Notes: generated by a model from the sequence alone, not told the origin. Positions 1 to 13,952 are shown, counted from the stretch's first letter. The stretch: 64,000 nt of DNA from Hermodice carunculata (GCA_964020975.1 OZ026628.1:62441883-62505882), one strand, 5' to 3'. A program made the numbers and translations.

Positions 1-64
1 TTGCATCACATTATGTCATATAATTAATTGCACTTGCCTAGATCTTTATTTTCAATGTACACAG

Positions 65-2176
65 AAAGGTTGCATTCCCATATCACAGATCTGCAACTCT
101 AGGGACGATTGTGATGATGGAAGTGACGAAAACTTCTGTATTACCATCGAACCGCTGCCCTCAGTGAAATATAAAGAAAGAATGGTGTTGTCAATATTGG
201 ACCGTGCTAATCATTTTGAAACTGTACGTTTCTCACATGGGCGAATCCGTCCCTCAGGCTGTCAACTGCCAGACTGGCTTCCCTGTGAAGAGGACTTTTA
301 CTCTCCCTGCTACCACATCAGCTTTGTTTGCATATATGACTATAGTAAATATGGAGCTCTAACCAGCTGTGCCAATGCTAGACATCTAGCTTGGTGCCAG
401 ATAGCACAGTGTTCTGCCATGTATAAATGTCCATTTTCTTACTGCATTCCCATCAGAATGATATGTGATGGTAATTGGGATTGTTCTGGTGGTGCTGATG
501 AAAACTATTGTGCCCGTTTGACTTGTCCGTACTTCTTCCGCTGTAAAGGAGAACGAGCGTGTTTGCATCCCATAGATGTATGTGATGGTCGTACAAATTG
601 CCACTATTCACATGATGACGAAGTTATTTGTCGTGCACAGCAGTGTATCCCCCAATGCAACTGCAAGGGATTTACAGTTACTTGTGTCAATCAGACGTTA
701 CTAAATTATTCCTTTTCACCTTCGTTAAGGGCGATTATAATAAACAGGAATAAAGGAATCCCATGGATATTCACACTAACAACACAATATCTATTTGTAT
801 ACTTGCTAGACTTGTCTGATAATGCTATAACGTTTGTTAAAGCCAAAATGTTCAGCCGGTTTCGGGCGTTGCGTAAACTTAACCTGAAATCGAATCGAAT
901 TACCGGTTTATTTCAGCAGGTATTCCATGGACTGTGGTACCTAAGAATACTTACACTATCTGATAACCCATTATTTCTGTTTGCGGTGTCTTTCATCTTT
1001 CATTTACAATTGATAGAAACTCTTCATCTCGCACGTTGTAAGATAGACAAATTTCGTAGCATAAAAAATTTGAACTTCATCCATGTCAAACAACTTGACC
1101 TATCAGTTAACAGAATGCAGTCTCTGGATTACACAACATTTCTGGACTTCCCGCTTTTACACACATTGAATCTAAGTGGCAATAACTTTGTTTACATTAA
1201 TGAAAATAGTTTTGGTTCATTGAGGCAGCTGAAGACACTACACACAGACAACGACTTGTTGTGTTGTTTAGCAGTAAATGTGAAATTCTGCATTCGAGTC
1301 AAACCTTGTTTTTTAGACATAACTTATAATTTTGTACTTTCGATTTCCTGGATACTGGCATGTGTCGTAATTCTTCTGAACATGTTTGCAGCAGTCATTA
1401 GTCTTACATTCATTAGAATCAACGTAAAAATAATGTTAGATAATTGGTTATTATTTCCAGCTATATTAATAGGTTTGTTTTCTTTGTCTGTAACCTTTTA
1501 CACTGACATATTTGGGAAAAATTTTTACATAAAAACAATAAGACCATACCACAGATTGTGTTGCAAAATTTTTGGCAATATTGCAGTGTTTGCTCTGTTG
1601 TTCTCCTGTGTCTGTAGAGCTTTGAAGGGTTTTAGTTATTTTATCGCAATTGTTATGGTTTTCAAAATACAACAAATAACCGTGAAGACTACTCTAATAA
1701 TCGTCTTGATCTGCGGGTGCGTTATCTCGCTGTCAATTTCTATCTCCTCATTGCAGTTTCCCAAATTAATACAATGGTCTGATGCATGTCTGTCTTATAT
1801 GCTTCAAAGCCGAAATAATATGTTCATGTCTATTCAGTTTGTATATATTGGTGTGCTGGTAGTGTCAATGATATGGACCATCACTGCCTACGTCAGCTGT
1901 CTTGTAGTCCTCAACAGAAGCAAACAACAGACCACAGGGAAGGCTCTTGGCAATGACATCATATTTAAATTTCTGAGTCTAATGACCAAAGAAACGTTGT
2001 CATCGCTGCCGATCATAAGTGCATTTTTGATTACGTATATGAAACTTGACACTGCTGACGTAATACCTTTTTACCTGGCTTTATTTTTTCTACCATTAGG
2101 TCCTCTTGTCAACCCTATAGAACAGGTCAAGGAATTTTTTGCTAGATATAAGAGTAGCTATGTGTTGAAAAATTAA
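65..2176 (+). CDS. GRL101-like LDLa/LRR G-protein-coupled receptor 1, terminal exon (5' part outside window)
   Basis: Membrane receptor of the LDLa-LRR-7TM type (type C LGR, as in Lymnaea GRL101). The exon opens after a plausible acceptor (pyrimidine-rich stretch, then CACAG at 60-64) and reads 703 codons to TAA. Counting from base 65, an LDLa module that starts in the missing exon ends near residue 24 (CDDGSDENFC). Two more LDLa modules lie at about 116-149 and 154-189, a Cys-rich LRR cap at 194-208, roughly six leucine-rich repeats at 243-400 (LDLSDN, LNLKSN, LDLSVN, LNLSGN), and seven hydrophobic helices from about 422 to 695. The real start is upstream, so the 5' boundary is an exon edge. 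The TM3 end reads SYFIAIV with no DRY-type Arg, and TM7 ends NPIEQ instead of NPxxY. LDLa and LRR parts of this family are thought to bind ligand; the ligand is unknown. Paralogue: the minus-strand gene at 38.3-41.5 kb. Confidence 0.9.
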   Translation, partial: KGCIPISQICNSRDDCDDGSDENFCITIEPLPSVKYKERMVLSILDRANHFETVRFSHGRIRPSGCQLPDWLPCEEDFYSPCYHISFVCIYDYSKYGALTSCANARHLAWCQIAQCSAMYKCPFSYCIPIRMICDGNWDCSGGADENYCARLTCPYFFRCKGERACLHPIDVCDGRTNCHYSHDDEVICRAQQCIPQCNCKGFTVTCVNQTLLNYSFSPSLRAIIINRNKGIPWIFTLTTQYLFVYLLDLSDNAITFVKAKMFSRFRALRKLNLKSNRITGLFQQVFHGLWYLRILTLSDNPLFLFAVSFIFHLQLIETLHLARCKIDKFRSIKNLNFIHVKQLDLSVNRMQSLDYTTFLDFPLLHTLNLSGNNFVYINENSFGSLRQLKTLHTDNDLLCCLAVNVKFCIRVKPCFLDITYNFVLSISWILACVVILLNMFAAVISLTFIRINVKIMLDNWLLFPAILIGLFSLSVTFYTDIFGKNFYIKTIRPYHRLCCKIFGNIAVFALLFSCVCRALKGFSYFIAIVMVFKIQQITVKTTLIIVLICGCVISLSISISSLQFPKLIQWSDACLSYMLQSRNNMFMSIQFVYIGVLVVSMIWTITAYVSCLVVLNRSKQQTTGKALGNDIIFKFLSLMTKETLSSLPIISAFLITYMKLDTADVIPFYLALFFLPLGPLVNPIEQVKEFFARYKSSYVLKN

Positions 2177-2305
2177 TGACCGCCATGCACGGGCTGTAAA
2201 TGTGTGGATGTATTAAAAGTTTAGATTTTTTTGTGGAATGTAAACAAATGTGGATGAACAAACTGTCCCTATTCTACACAATTATATCATGTTTTCTCCA
2301 ATTTA

Positions 2306-2311
2306 AATAAA
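2306..2311 (+). other. Polyadenylation signal of receptor 1
   Basis: AATAAA about 130 bases after the TAA stop, in AT-rich sequence. It is the first canonical hexamer downstream and gives a short 3' UTR of about 150 bases. Confidence 0.6.
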
Positions 2312-2662
2312 CAAAAGTTATTCCAGCATCTACATACGTCATTGACCAGCGCATATCTAATGAATATTGAGCAAAATACCCAGCATTTGAACATACGGTA
2401 ATTATTGGTATTTCGTCGTTGTTATTTTCGGGAAAGGAAACTGTAACCAGAATTTGGCCTCTTGTGAGCAGCTCCGGTGAACATGAATTGATAACAATTC
2501 CAAAATATTATGACATTATTAAATCCATGATTTCAAAGACTGCCGCCTGGGCCAGAAGGTGGTCGACCATGTTAATCAGTCCTTCAGTGATCCTAAAAAT
2601 TATGTTGAAATGGTATCAATTACTGTATCTATAACCTTTGTCCTTTTTGGATAATTTGCTTA

Positions 2663-2709
<47 letters not shown>

Positions 2710-3282
2710 CCCCTCTCTCTGTGTCTCTCTCTCTCTATATATCCTACGCTACCTCTAACTTGAAGATGAAATGTTAGCTTATAGCTACAGTACGTTGTTG
2801 TGGGGATGACAAACATTCACCTTTTCTATTCGTTGGGCAAACCAACAGCAACACTTTGTAAATTAAAGTTGGAATTAGGCCCATAATAATATAGTTCTAC
2901 AGTTTTCAGGTATTTACTATGTGCCACTAAGAACAGAAAGGTAATAAAGCCTTAGCTAACAGCTTTCTTTGCCACAATCTAAGCGCACATAATGTGCCAA
3001 GTAAAGCTGTTAACTAAGTCTCCTGTACCCTCCTTGTAATATCCATCCAAGTTGTTCTCAATATGTGTAGAATAAAGAAAAAGAAATGAAGCAGGCAAGT
3101 TTTTTAAAAGTGGGTTGTCGACGACTGGTATTAAGCAGCAAGAAAAATAGGCAATCATAGAACGAATCCTTCATAATGTAGTACTGAATTAAGATATACA
3201 CTCACACAAGTATGGAACGGCTGAGATGTCTATATGACATTGGTTCAAGACACCCTGTAGTGGGGAGATATGTGATAATTCC
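2312..3282. other. Intergenic DNA with a CT microsatellite
   Basis: No gene seen. A CT/TC dinucleotide tract fills 2666-2736, interrupted by a short C-run. The ORFs reading through it are low-complexity artefacts. The rest is anonymous AT-rich DNA. Confidence 0.6.
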
Positions 3283-3506
3283 GAGTTTAAGCAAAGCTGC
3301 GCGAACCTAAACGTAAATGTGTAGAAGGGGTCTTATTTTTACTGATTGAACTCCTTTAATAAGTTTTTGTATTCAGCATTCATGCTCATCATATCAACAT
3401 GATTAATGGATATGTTAATATATCATGGGTGTTAATTAGTAAAATTAATAGCCCCATCCCCCTTCTACACGTTCAGGTTCAGGTTCTAGTAGCTTTGCTT
3501 AAACTC
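3283..3506. mobile_element. MITE-like element with inverted ends
   Basis: About 224 bp with imperfect terminal inverted repeats. The left arm (3283-3330) begins GAGTTTAAGCAAAGCT; the right arm (3458-3506) ends AGCTTTGCTTAAACTC. Both arms continue inward through an AACCT-rich part to GTGTAGAAGGGG / CCCCTTCTACAC. No coding capacity. Superfamily and target duplication are not resolved. Confidence 0.6.
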
Positions 3507-4932
3507 CCCATTCTGCATACAGTGTAAAATTCAAACGAGAAAGCACATAGATATGCATTAAGATTGAAGAAGCTCTCTTTATATTAGAATTTCTGATGAG
3601 ATTAATCTGTCTATATTTCCTTCCCTTTTTCTATTTGGTGTAACATGGAAATGTGACCAAATGTATGTATTTTGTGGTCTACATGAATCATGTTGTAAGT
3701 TAAAAGGTTTTAGGAATATGCTAGACAAAGGCATAACGTTAAGCACAAGACAAAGCTAGTGGCGGTGTTTTTCGTATATTTCACTTGCTTCTCTTTGGCA
3801 AGAGCTAGTTGAATTATTTTCTTCCCTCGACTGTGCATGGTGCACCTGAAACAACACCATCCAAGCAATTGCTGAGCAGAAGCCCCCTTTCCACCAAAAG
3901 GCGTTCTATCTCTGATGGGCAGAAAACTAACGCCTGTCTCTTCTGACAAAAGCTGTGCTATTTTAGCAACAATTAAAAAGGTCAAAACAATGTTAGGCTA
4001 AAATTTGCATATGGACCAAAACCTTGGGGTCGTCTAACGACCTTGATACGGGATCTGTAGACGGCAAAAATTAGAGAGGTAAGCACCCAGATACTATTAA
4101 TACTAATGATGTGAAAATGAATAGGAAAACAGAAAAAAACTGCCGTGTATAATATAGAAGAAAAGATCATGACAGAAGCTATGGGTTGAGCTCGGCTTCA
4201 TTCAAATCAAGCAAAAGTTGACTGCCAAGGTTTTTAGTAGGCTTCGAGCTAAACAATATTGTAAAGAAAGGGGAGGGGGGCACTAGGTTGAAATTTGGAA
4301 AGAAATAGAATTTCGTGGAGACCGAAAAATAATGGGTAAGGTGGTCTCGTAGTACATATATCCCACCTAAATGAGAAAATATAAAAAAAAAAAGAATGAA
4401 AATAAAAACAAGCTATCAAAGCTTACTTTGGTCATTTCTTGTTCAAAGAAATGCACACTTCTAATAAGCCACTACTTTTATTGGGGCAGCTTATAGAACA
4501 ATCATTTTTTAAATTCAATGATACAATTATAATCTGCTCCTGCTAATTACGGTTGCCTTGAACGATATCTGATGCAAAATTTATATTCTATGAAATGGTT
4601 TCTTTAAAATTGTACGAGTTGAATTAGTTTGTGTCGAGATACGATCACTAGCTGGAACTGCATTTTAGGATAGAGCTTAATTTGCTTTCATTACAATTTA
4701 AATCATTCAGTAGGTGTAAATTAATAAAACTTAAATAACTCTTGTGACAGTAAGGCAGGCGAAACATTATTCTGTAGAACATTAATATTTGTGAAGACAA
4801 TGGAAGAAGGATAAGAAGAAGTTGAACTAACATGTGAGTGAATGGATACATGTAATTATTCTCAATTATTTTATTATAGAAAATTTTACCTGGTTTTATT
4901 TTGACAGTAGGTTTACACGTATTTTTAGTGAT
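3507..4932. other. Anonymous intergenic DNA
   Basis: No recognisable gene, RNA or repeat. Two overlapping minus-strand ORFs (3710-3985 and 3982-4170, 91 and 62 codons) have no motif I know and are probably chance. Confidence 0.4.
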
Positions 4933-5884
4933 AGGCCTACGCCTTCAATCCTAATATCATACTCTCCTGCATGTTGACTTTCTAAACTTTATCAGCGCCA
5001 AATTAAGTTATTCTTATCCAAAAGACATCCCCAACAGTTTTCCAAAGCCCACGTTGCACGTAACTCGTCTAAACTGAGATGATGAAAGCTATTGACCTAT
5101 ACCAAATTTGTTTCTGAATTTATTGTAGCTTAACTATTTAATCTCTGCGGTCTGAATAAAAGGTCTTTTTTGGAGGTAGAAATTGAATGATCAATTCAAC
5201 GGGCCCAAAGTTTCAGATGTGGGCCCAAGCCTAACCTCAGCTTTAACATTAAGCTACCGTATGTCTCGAGTCTTTAATAATCAGGCCTATAAATGAATTG
5301 TAGATTCTAGGTCTATGGCGAGTTTGCCTAGGCCTTCTGATACTTTGAGGAAAGTGAAGCCTACTGTTGAAAAACCTGAACAGTTTGTCTATTAGGCCTT
5401 TTTAATGTAGTCCTAATAGGTTTACATGTAGGCTTACTATTAACATTTTTATATTGGCATCCTAATTATAATGAAATAGGCAAATTTATGAACCCTTTAA
5501 TGTGTTCATGCGGGTCTTTTTTTCTTCGGATGGGACACCTGGGGTGTGAAACTGGCTAATTAACTTGTTGGGATGACCTATGACACTGTTTATTCGTTTA
5601 ATATGGACTATCTTCGTTGAGATGTTTAAAGATCTAAACCCGGCGGTGTGCCTAGGCCTACTTGAATCATAATTTGAAACACAACTGGGCGATAAATAGG
5701 CCTAAGCTATATCTAATTTTATGAGATTAGGCCTATTACTGTTATGAATGCTTCGGGTCGGCTCGTAGTAGATCAAGGCGTAAAATTTATGTCCAAGGTT
5801 GTTCAGATCTGGTTTGACATCGACATCATTTCAATCATTTCTGAAAGAAACAAAGTTACTTCTATTTACGTTTAATGTAGGCCT
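4933..5884. repeat. Cluster of eight AGGCCT palindromes
   Basis: AGGCCT, mostly as TAGGCCTA or close variants, occurs at 4933, 5283, 5331, 5394, 5654, 5698, 5729 and 5879. At this base composition about 0.1-0.2 copies would be expected in 950 bp. Spacing is irregular, so it is not a tandem repeat. No gene seen in the interval. Confidence 0.6.
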
Positions 5885-7088
5885 GTTTCCTTAGATTGAA
5901 ATAGCATGGAAAGACGTACAGCAGAGTGCTATGTTTGGCACTTTGGCACACGGACTGAAAGTTGCAAAATTAGAATTATGCTAAAGTTAGAGTACTGCTG
6001 AAACGAGACATAAGCCACACAAATTAAAGGCTAATATCAGGGTTGTTTTTCATTGTTTTGCAGTGATGATTTATGGTGTTAAACGAAAATGTCTACGAGA
6101 AACCTGTAAACGGTACACCTGTGGGCCCCAAATAATTCATGGATCTATTCCTCTGCACTGCACTGCACAAACAATGAACGTTATCGAGTGAAGTTCTATG
6201 CACATACGTCATCTTGCGTGACAAGAAAAGTAGCATATTCTAACTAGGATCACATTTTTCAATTTTCAGTCTTGCGACACCTTACGAAATAAGGATCATA
6301 GATATTCAATTTTAATTTTCTGCTGATCACAATGTTTGTACCAAGGTTTGATGCCGAAGCCTGCTACACGGAAGCAGGTTTTTCCCCAATTTAAAAAGTA
6401 ATATGGCACCAAAATTTTTACTGAAACACTCCGATCTAAGTTATCTTGTGAAGAATTGTAACACTCCAAAAGTAGATCAAATGCTGCAATACTTGCTTTC
6501 ATAGCTTACATCCAAAAATTCTACAAAATAAAGCTTTTTATTTATTATTATGCTTATTGCATACACCCTTTCCGGTTCGACGTCACATGCACATACTTTT
6601 TTAAAAGCCCATTTATTTTCTGGGTATACGTGTTGATATGGACGTTTTTCACAGCACGCGCTGACCTGGCCAACATGTGACTCAATATTTGGCAATGTCC
6701 TTCATGTTGTATAATGAATTACAATTATGCTTCAGCCTCTTCTTTTCCTCGTTACTTTATTCCTTTTATGTACTTCGGAATATCCTTTGCACATACAATA
6801 TAAATCAAGAAGAAGTGAGCTGAGCTGTCCAAAACTTGTAAAGATTTTAATGTTTCAAAACATTCAAGTGTGCCTACTTAGCTTAAATTCAAATTTTACA
6901 TGTCATTTGCCCATGTGACGGAGTCATAGCATTTTCCGCACTGGTGTATCGGTCATTATGATTTATAATACTTGCAGAATGGCAGCCCATTCTTTTGCCC
7001 TACCTAAAACAAGCCATTATATGCAAATTATGTTTTTAGTAATTTGTTCCGTGACAACATTATCTGTATCACACCCTGGAACCCGCGT
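5885..7088. other. Anonymous intergenic DNA
   Basis: AT-rich with short ORFs on both strands, none with a recognisable domain. Nothing supported. Confidence 0.4.
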
Positions 7089-8967
<1,879 letters not shown>

Positions 8968-9033
8968 TATTTATGTATGGTTTACAATTATGTTTAAATA
9001 TTTTGCTGATTAATTCTGAAAGAGAACTTTTGA
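8968..9033 (+). repeat. Dispersed repeat, copy 1 (second copy at 47379-47444)
   Basis: About 65 bp nearly matching 47379-47444 in the same orientation. Both copies can be read in one frame: MYGLQLCLNILLINSE here and MYGLPLCLEILLINPE there. Probably a small remnant of a coding transposon, family not recognised. Confidence 0.55.
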
Positions 9034-9499
9034 ATTCATATATGGTTAAATTTTTATACAGTTTAGAAAAATCAAAACATTTGAAACTGTTTGCTTTTAA
9101 ATTTTTGATTTTAGATACAATCTCTGGAGAATTGTTAATACTAAAAAAACAACTTATTTTACACTTTTTAGAAATAACATAGTAGTGTTTGCAGAAAATT
9201 ATAACTAATTGCAGTCAAAAACAATGTTACTTCCTAGTTGATAGTTGTTTTGTTGCACATTTTGAAGCACAACGATGAAACTTGATTCAAGAAAGCATTT
9301 ATGTAATTTAGGTATCCAAAACAAAAGTATAATGGAGGAGTCCTCTTCAGAAATTTGGAATGAAATTTCTTTTCATCTCATCCTTATATGTATCTATTAA
9401 CTAATGAATGTATTGTTTGTGTAATTTATATACGTCATTTCCTCTTGTGATTGAAATATTGTTTATGCCAAGCTCATTTTCCAAAACATCCAAATAGTA

Positions 9500-10050
9500 T
9501 TTGTTCTACAGTTGATACCATAGTTGTTATATGCCTTACCAGTATTAGTGATTTCACATCCTTCTTGCAGTTCTCTGACTGCTTTTGGGACCTTAAGCTG
9601 CTTTAAATTCTTAAAGTGGGATTTGTAAGGATAAATTATGTTTCTAAAGACTTTTCAAGCTTGATAACCACCCTTCAAATTTATGAAATTCCTATTTTTC
9701 TTTCTTCGTCCATTTCGTAAAGTAGTAATCAAACGCATTGCAGGTATTGTGAAAAATGTTGTTAATGTCAAACTTAGGACATATCGGAATTTTGTGCCTT
9801 TTTTCATCAAATCGTTTCAAACTGAGTTTTGTATCATATAAGAATTACCTATAAGTACATGTCTGTGGTATGCATCAACAATGTTGGAATACTTATTGTT
9901 AGACTTACACTCACAATTTTGAGTAGCTGCGATATCCACAAGAGTACTTGAAGCATAAAATTTCCTGTAATTCATGATTTTTTGTCCAGTATTATTGCAA
10001 TATTTATAGGAAATGATGAGGGGATATAACACAATAAGAAAGCGCAATCA
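9500..10050 (-). pseudogene. Decayed N-terminal piece of a Penelope-like reverse transcriptase ORF
   Basis: Minus-strand reading 9817-10047 includes NCECKSNNKYSNIVDAYHRH followed by VLIGN. This resembles the region upstream of the RT in elements whose RT carries the DKASNN and STLYTTIPH motifs. It lies back to back with the plus-strand remnant that starts near 10060, so two copies or an inverted rearrangement met here. Reading frames are interrupted and the outer edge is uncertain. Family assignment is from memory. Confidence 0.4.
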
Positions 10051-10059
10051 TGCATACCA

Positions 10060-11620
10060 GCTTACGTTGGTAGTGCCCCTCCTAAAGTTTGGTATAAATA
10101 TTCAAAAACTATTGCCTCCATGATATTGAACCAGACCAACGTTGTTAAAGAATTTAATATAGATGACTATAAAGAAACGACAATTACCTCTTTCTGTGTC
10201 ATAATTCGCCTTATATTTTAAATCATCATGGTCATATAATTACTTGCCATCTGTGTTTTGTACCAAATGATAGACTACGTAAACTTATTTCAGAAGGGCT
10301 GTAATACCAAGAATAACGGAATATTCCTTTTGCTTAAGTTAAAGACAAGAAAATGCTTCTGGAAACTGTTGACGAATATGCTAGAAACTGGACAACGAAG
10401 GATAACTTTGACATTTTCGTTCTAGACGAAAGGATCAGTAAAAAAAGGTGTATCATTACAAAGAGAATACAGAATTTCAGAAAACAGCAAGACAACCACC
10501 ACATCCTGTTCTAAGAAAACCGTTTATTCAGTGCTTGCAAGAGATGCATAGTAAATGTATTTATGCAGCTGGTGATAAAGCATCCAATAATAATATTGTC
10601 ATATGATTACAATTTTGTTATAAAGTTCAAATTGACGACATAGGTCTGTTGTTCATGTTCTCATACATATAAAAACGTGTACGAATTACTGGGTATTATT
10701 TTGAAATAAAGCATCGCCAATTTTTATCTTCCTTTGGCCTGAAAATTTCTGATCAATATGCTCATATTCCCAACATTTACTCACTTCCAAAACTGCATCC
10801 AAATCCTTAAAAAACTCTTATTTGTTGCAGGTTCCATATTTAAAAAAAAAAAAAAATTGTCAATGTTGTCTAAAGCCTTGAAGAAAGTACAGGAATTTTA
10901 GTTAATTACTCTGGTCAGATAGAAGCATCTTCTGGTATGAACAAGTTTTGGATTTTAAATAATTTGAAAATCGTGTTAGATTAGTTGAATGGTACTGATA
11001 CTCCTTGACCATATAAACAGAATTCTCTCTTCTGGGGAATTCTCCACATTATATACAACTATTCCGCATTTTGATTTGAAAGAATGAATCAAGTCTGTCA
11101 TAAAACACATGAGAAAGAGAACTTTAAAAAATCCATCATATTCTATGAAGGTCCATATTTTGGTAACGATGTAGTGTATGGCCAAATTGCATTTGAATAT
11201 CATCAGTTCGTTGAGTTGAACGTTTTGATTGACAACAGTTATGCTAATTTTGGAGATTCCATCTTTAGACAAACAGATAGTTTTCCTGTGGGTACCGGTT
11301 GTGCACCTCTTTTGCATTAGAATAAAAAATAAGCACTTTTGCGAAAATATGTCACAGATTTACCTGATGATTTGAATGTTCAGTTTTAGATAGAACGTTT
11401 TAAAACCATAATGATAAATTGAATTTTAATTTTATGACAAAGGTGGTGATATTGAATTTAAAATAGCAATTTACACCCCTATGGATACTAATTTTCCGTT
11501 GAGGCCAGCTTCTGGTGTCTATGCGTCAAAGGTAATTGCTTTCGCTAGAGTTGACACTGATTTTGACAGCTTTGACTTCCGTCGTTTATTGCTTTAAAAT
11601 GTGTGAGACAGGAATATTTT
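10060..11620 (+). pseudogene. Decayed Penelope-like reverse transcriptase
   Basis: Non-LTR-type reverse transcriptase remnant, broken by several stops and frame changes. In order on the plus strand: an N-terminal stretch with ILNHHGHIITCHL near 10220, AGDKASNN near 10570, NIYSLPKLHPNP near 10770, TLYTTIPHFDLKERI near 11050-11090 and, in the open stretch 11084-11320, FGDSIFRQT followed by PVGTGCAPLL. After that DKGGDIEFK and PLRPASGVY appear near 11440-11520. These blocks keep the order of the RT palm in elements I believe are Penelope-like. The YxDD catalytic region is not visible, so it is inactive. Superfamily name is tentative; RT identity is firmer. Confidence 0.6.
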
Positions 11621-11764
11621 AAAAATTAAATTAAAGTACACCTACAGTACACCTACAATGGCCCTCCATCTTTCCAAATAGAGTCCTCATATTAGGATGA
11701 ATCCATCCACTTACCCGCCTGTGAGCTGGCCTTACATAAATACATAGTTATAAATTGTTTAAAT

Positions 11765-11766
<2 letters not shown>

Positions 11767-11861
<95 letters not shown>

Positions 11862-11862
11862 C
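11767..11862. repeat. TA microsatellite, about 95 bp
   Basis: Pure TA dinucleotide tract. Confidence 0.95.
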
Positions 11863-13667
11863 TAATTTTTCTGTGGACCTAATATCATCTTACTCATACC
11901 TGATGGACAGCAGAGAAGCAGGGAACATCAGTAGCAGTTGCGAAAGTCTAAAATGGCAGGTTCCACATATATTCCGAATTTGCTTGATGCTTTTTTTCCA
12001 TAGAATTTGCCTTGATTGAATACTTCTTAAACCACACGTACATGATGTTGTGAAGAATGATTGCCATCAAGGCTGTATTAAGTTTCGTGGCAGCTAGCAT
12101 GTATTATAACCAGTTGAACTTGAAGAGTTCAATGGCTGTACTAATGGGCCTCGTTTCTTAAGCTTTACAGTGTACTTCGTAGGACATTCCAGGGATGATC
12201 GTTACATCATGCAGTCAATTGCATTAAAGCTACATGTATTTTATCTGAAGATTTGCAACCTGATCGGACAGCCATTGATGATCAAAATTGAATCATATAG
12301 ATATAACAATGTGATTAGGTGTGCTTTTTAGAAGTTAATCAGGCTAAAAACAACTGTTCCTTTTACTTGACATTTGTTCAAAATTTACATTTAGATAATT
12401 GTCTTTAAATTTACAAGAATGCACATGTATGTGGTGTGCTCATAAGCGATGGAATCCCATTGAAAATCTGATCTCTTATAAGCCTCATCAATGTCTATGC
12501 TCCGTAATTTTTTTTAAATTTATATTTTGGTGTCTGCAAAAAAAGAGTGAAAACAAAAACAAAACAAAACAAAACAAAAAAAAGTAAGAACAATTGCACA
12601 TATCTCTTTGTTCGTTTTAGGCACTGACGGATGCCAATGGGGCCATAACTACTAATGTTGTAGCATAAAAGAAGAAAGGTATTTTACTTGGATTTTTCAT
12701 TCCATGCATCAGGCTTATTTACAAGAATTTGCTGGGGGTATAAAATTTTCTCCACCATTTATATGCACTGCTGTGTAACTTCAGATCAAGTGGTATAACA
12801 ACATTCCCCAATACCAAGTCTAAAATGCTGCTGCAATTGCATTAGAAGGCACTAGCAATGTATTTATAAAAGTCAAATTATTATAGGGTCCTTCTAAATA
12901 ATCATGGTCAGTAAGGAGAAACATTTTTTGACATTATACTTCAGACGGCATAGCAATCGGTGATTATATTGTGTTGACACAATCCACCATAATACATCAT
13001 TTCAAGGATGTTTTCATATGGTTAGTGACAAAACACAGTATTTCAGTATATGTAACTGTGCCGGGAAAAACCGATGTAGAACTCCATCTGATAACTAGTC
13101 TGCCAAACATTCACCTCAAAATATAGGATGTATGAGCCCCAATTAAAGTTTCCTTCAAAAGTTGGGGGGGGGGGGGGTAGAAGAGGTCATGGCATGAGAT
13201 TGGTCTTCTCTTTTCTCTATTTCTTATTTTATCTCTATGTAAGTAGATCTACTGCATGCAAATATAGTTTTCAATAACAAAAATCATAAATAGAATACAG
13301 ATTTGGCAAAGTATTAATGATTAACCACTATACCCATAGATACTAAGCGATCATTTAAAATTTCTTTGTAGGCAACAGTCAATGACGATACAATCGAACT
13401 TTGGGAACTTGACTTGTAAGCATCCTGGGAAATCCACATTCTACCACAAGGATTTACATTTGTAAAACTAGAATTATTCACACAAACTATAGATGCCTAC
13501 TTCAATGGAAATACATGCAAGTGGTCGCTTTCACTACTCGTGTTGAAAAATGCACTTGAATTTTATTTTGCAACTGAATTTGTGTAACAAGGCTAATTCC
13601 ATCATTACTCAAATATAACTTAATTTCGTCTTGGGCCTCAAGTTTCTAGCTTCGTGGGAAACTATTT
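11863..13667. other. Anonymous DNA with simple repeats
   Basis: Holds an AAAAC-type tract near 12541-12585 and a run of 14 G at 13164-13177. No gene recognised. Confidence 0.5.
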
Positions 13668-13952
13668 TTGTTCACATACAGATACTGTAGCTTTAAGTGC
13701 AGTCTGTGTGCTCTCTTGTTGTACCTTCTTACAGCCGGCTTCTTGCTGGTAACTTGGGCCTTTTCACCAATTGGATATATCTTTACTACCAGTGTCTTTC
13801 TATCCATATATGGCTCTTGGATTCCCATATTAACTGTACCTATTATACTTGTTAGTTTTTTCAGTATGTTTAAGTTTCAGTATGTCTGTACATCATGTGG
13901 AGCACAAGCAAAACCAAACCAAGTAGTCTCACTAATTTGTCTGGTAGTATAA
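13668..13952 (+). CDS. Unrecognised small hydrophobic ORF with CxxC pairs
   Basis: 94 codons from ATG to TAA. Two Cys pairs (CSLC near residue 11 and CTSC near residue 74) flank about 60 mostly hydrophobic residues able to form two membrane helices. The layout recalls small membrane proteins with zinc-binding ends, such as LITAF-type domains, but the spacing does not match and I do not claim that family. The same stretch has a 60-codon minus-strand shadow. It may be a short gene, an exon, or chance in AT-rich DNA. Confidence 0.25.
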   Translation: MFTYRYCSFKCSLCALLLYLLTAGFLLVTWAFSPIGYIFTTSVFLSIYGSWIPILTVPIILVSFFSMFKFQYVCTSCGAQAKPNQVVSLICLVV

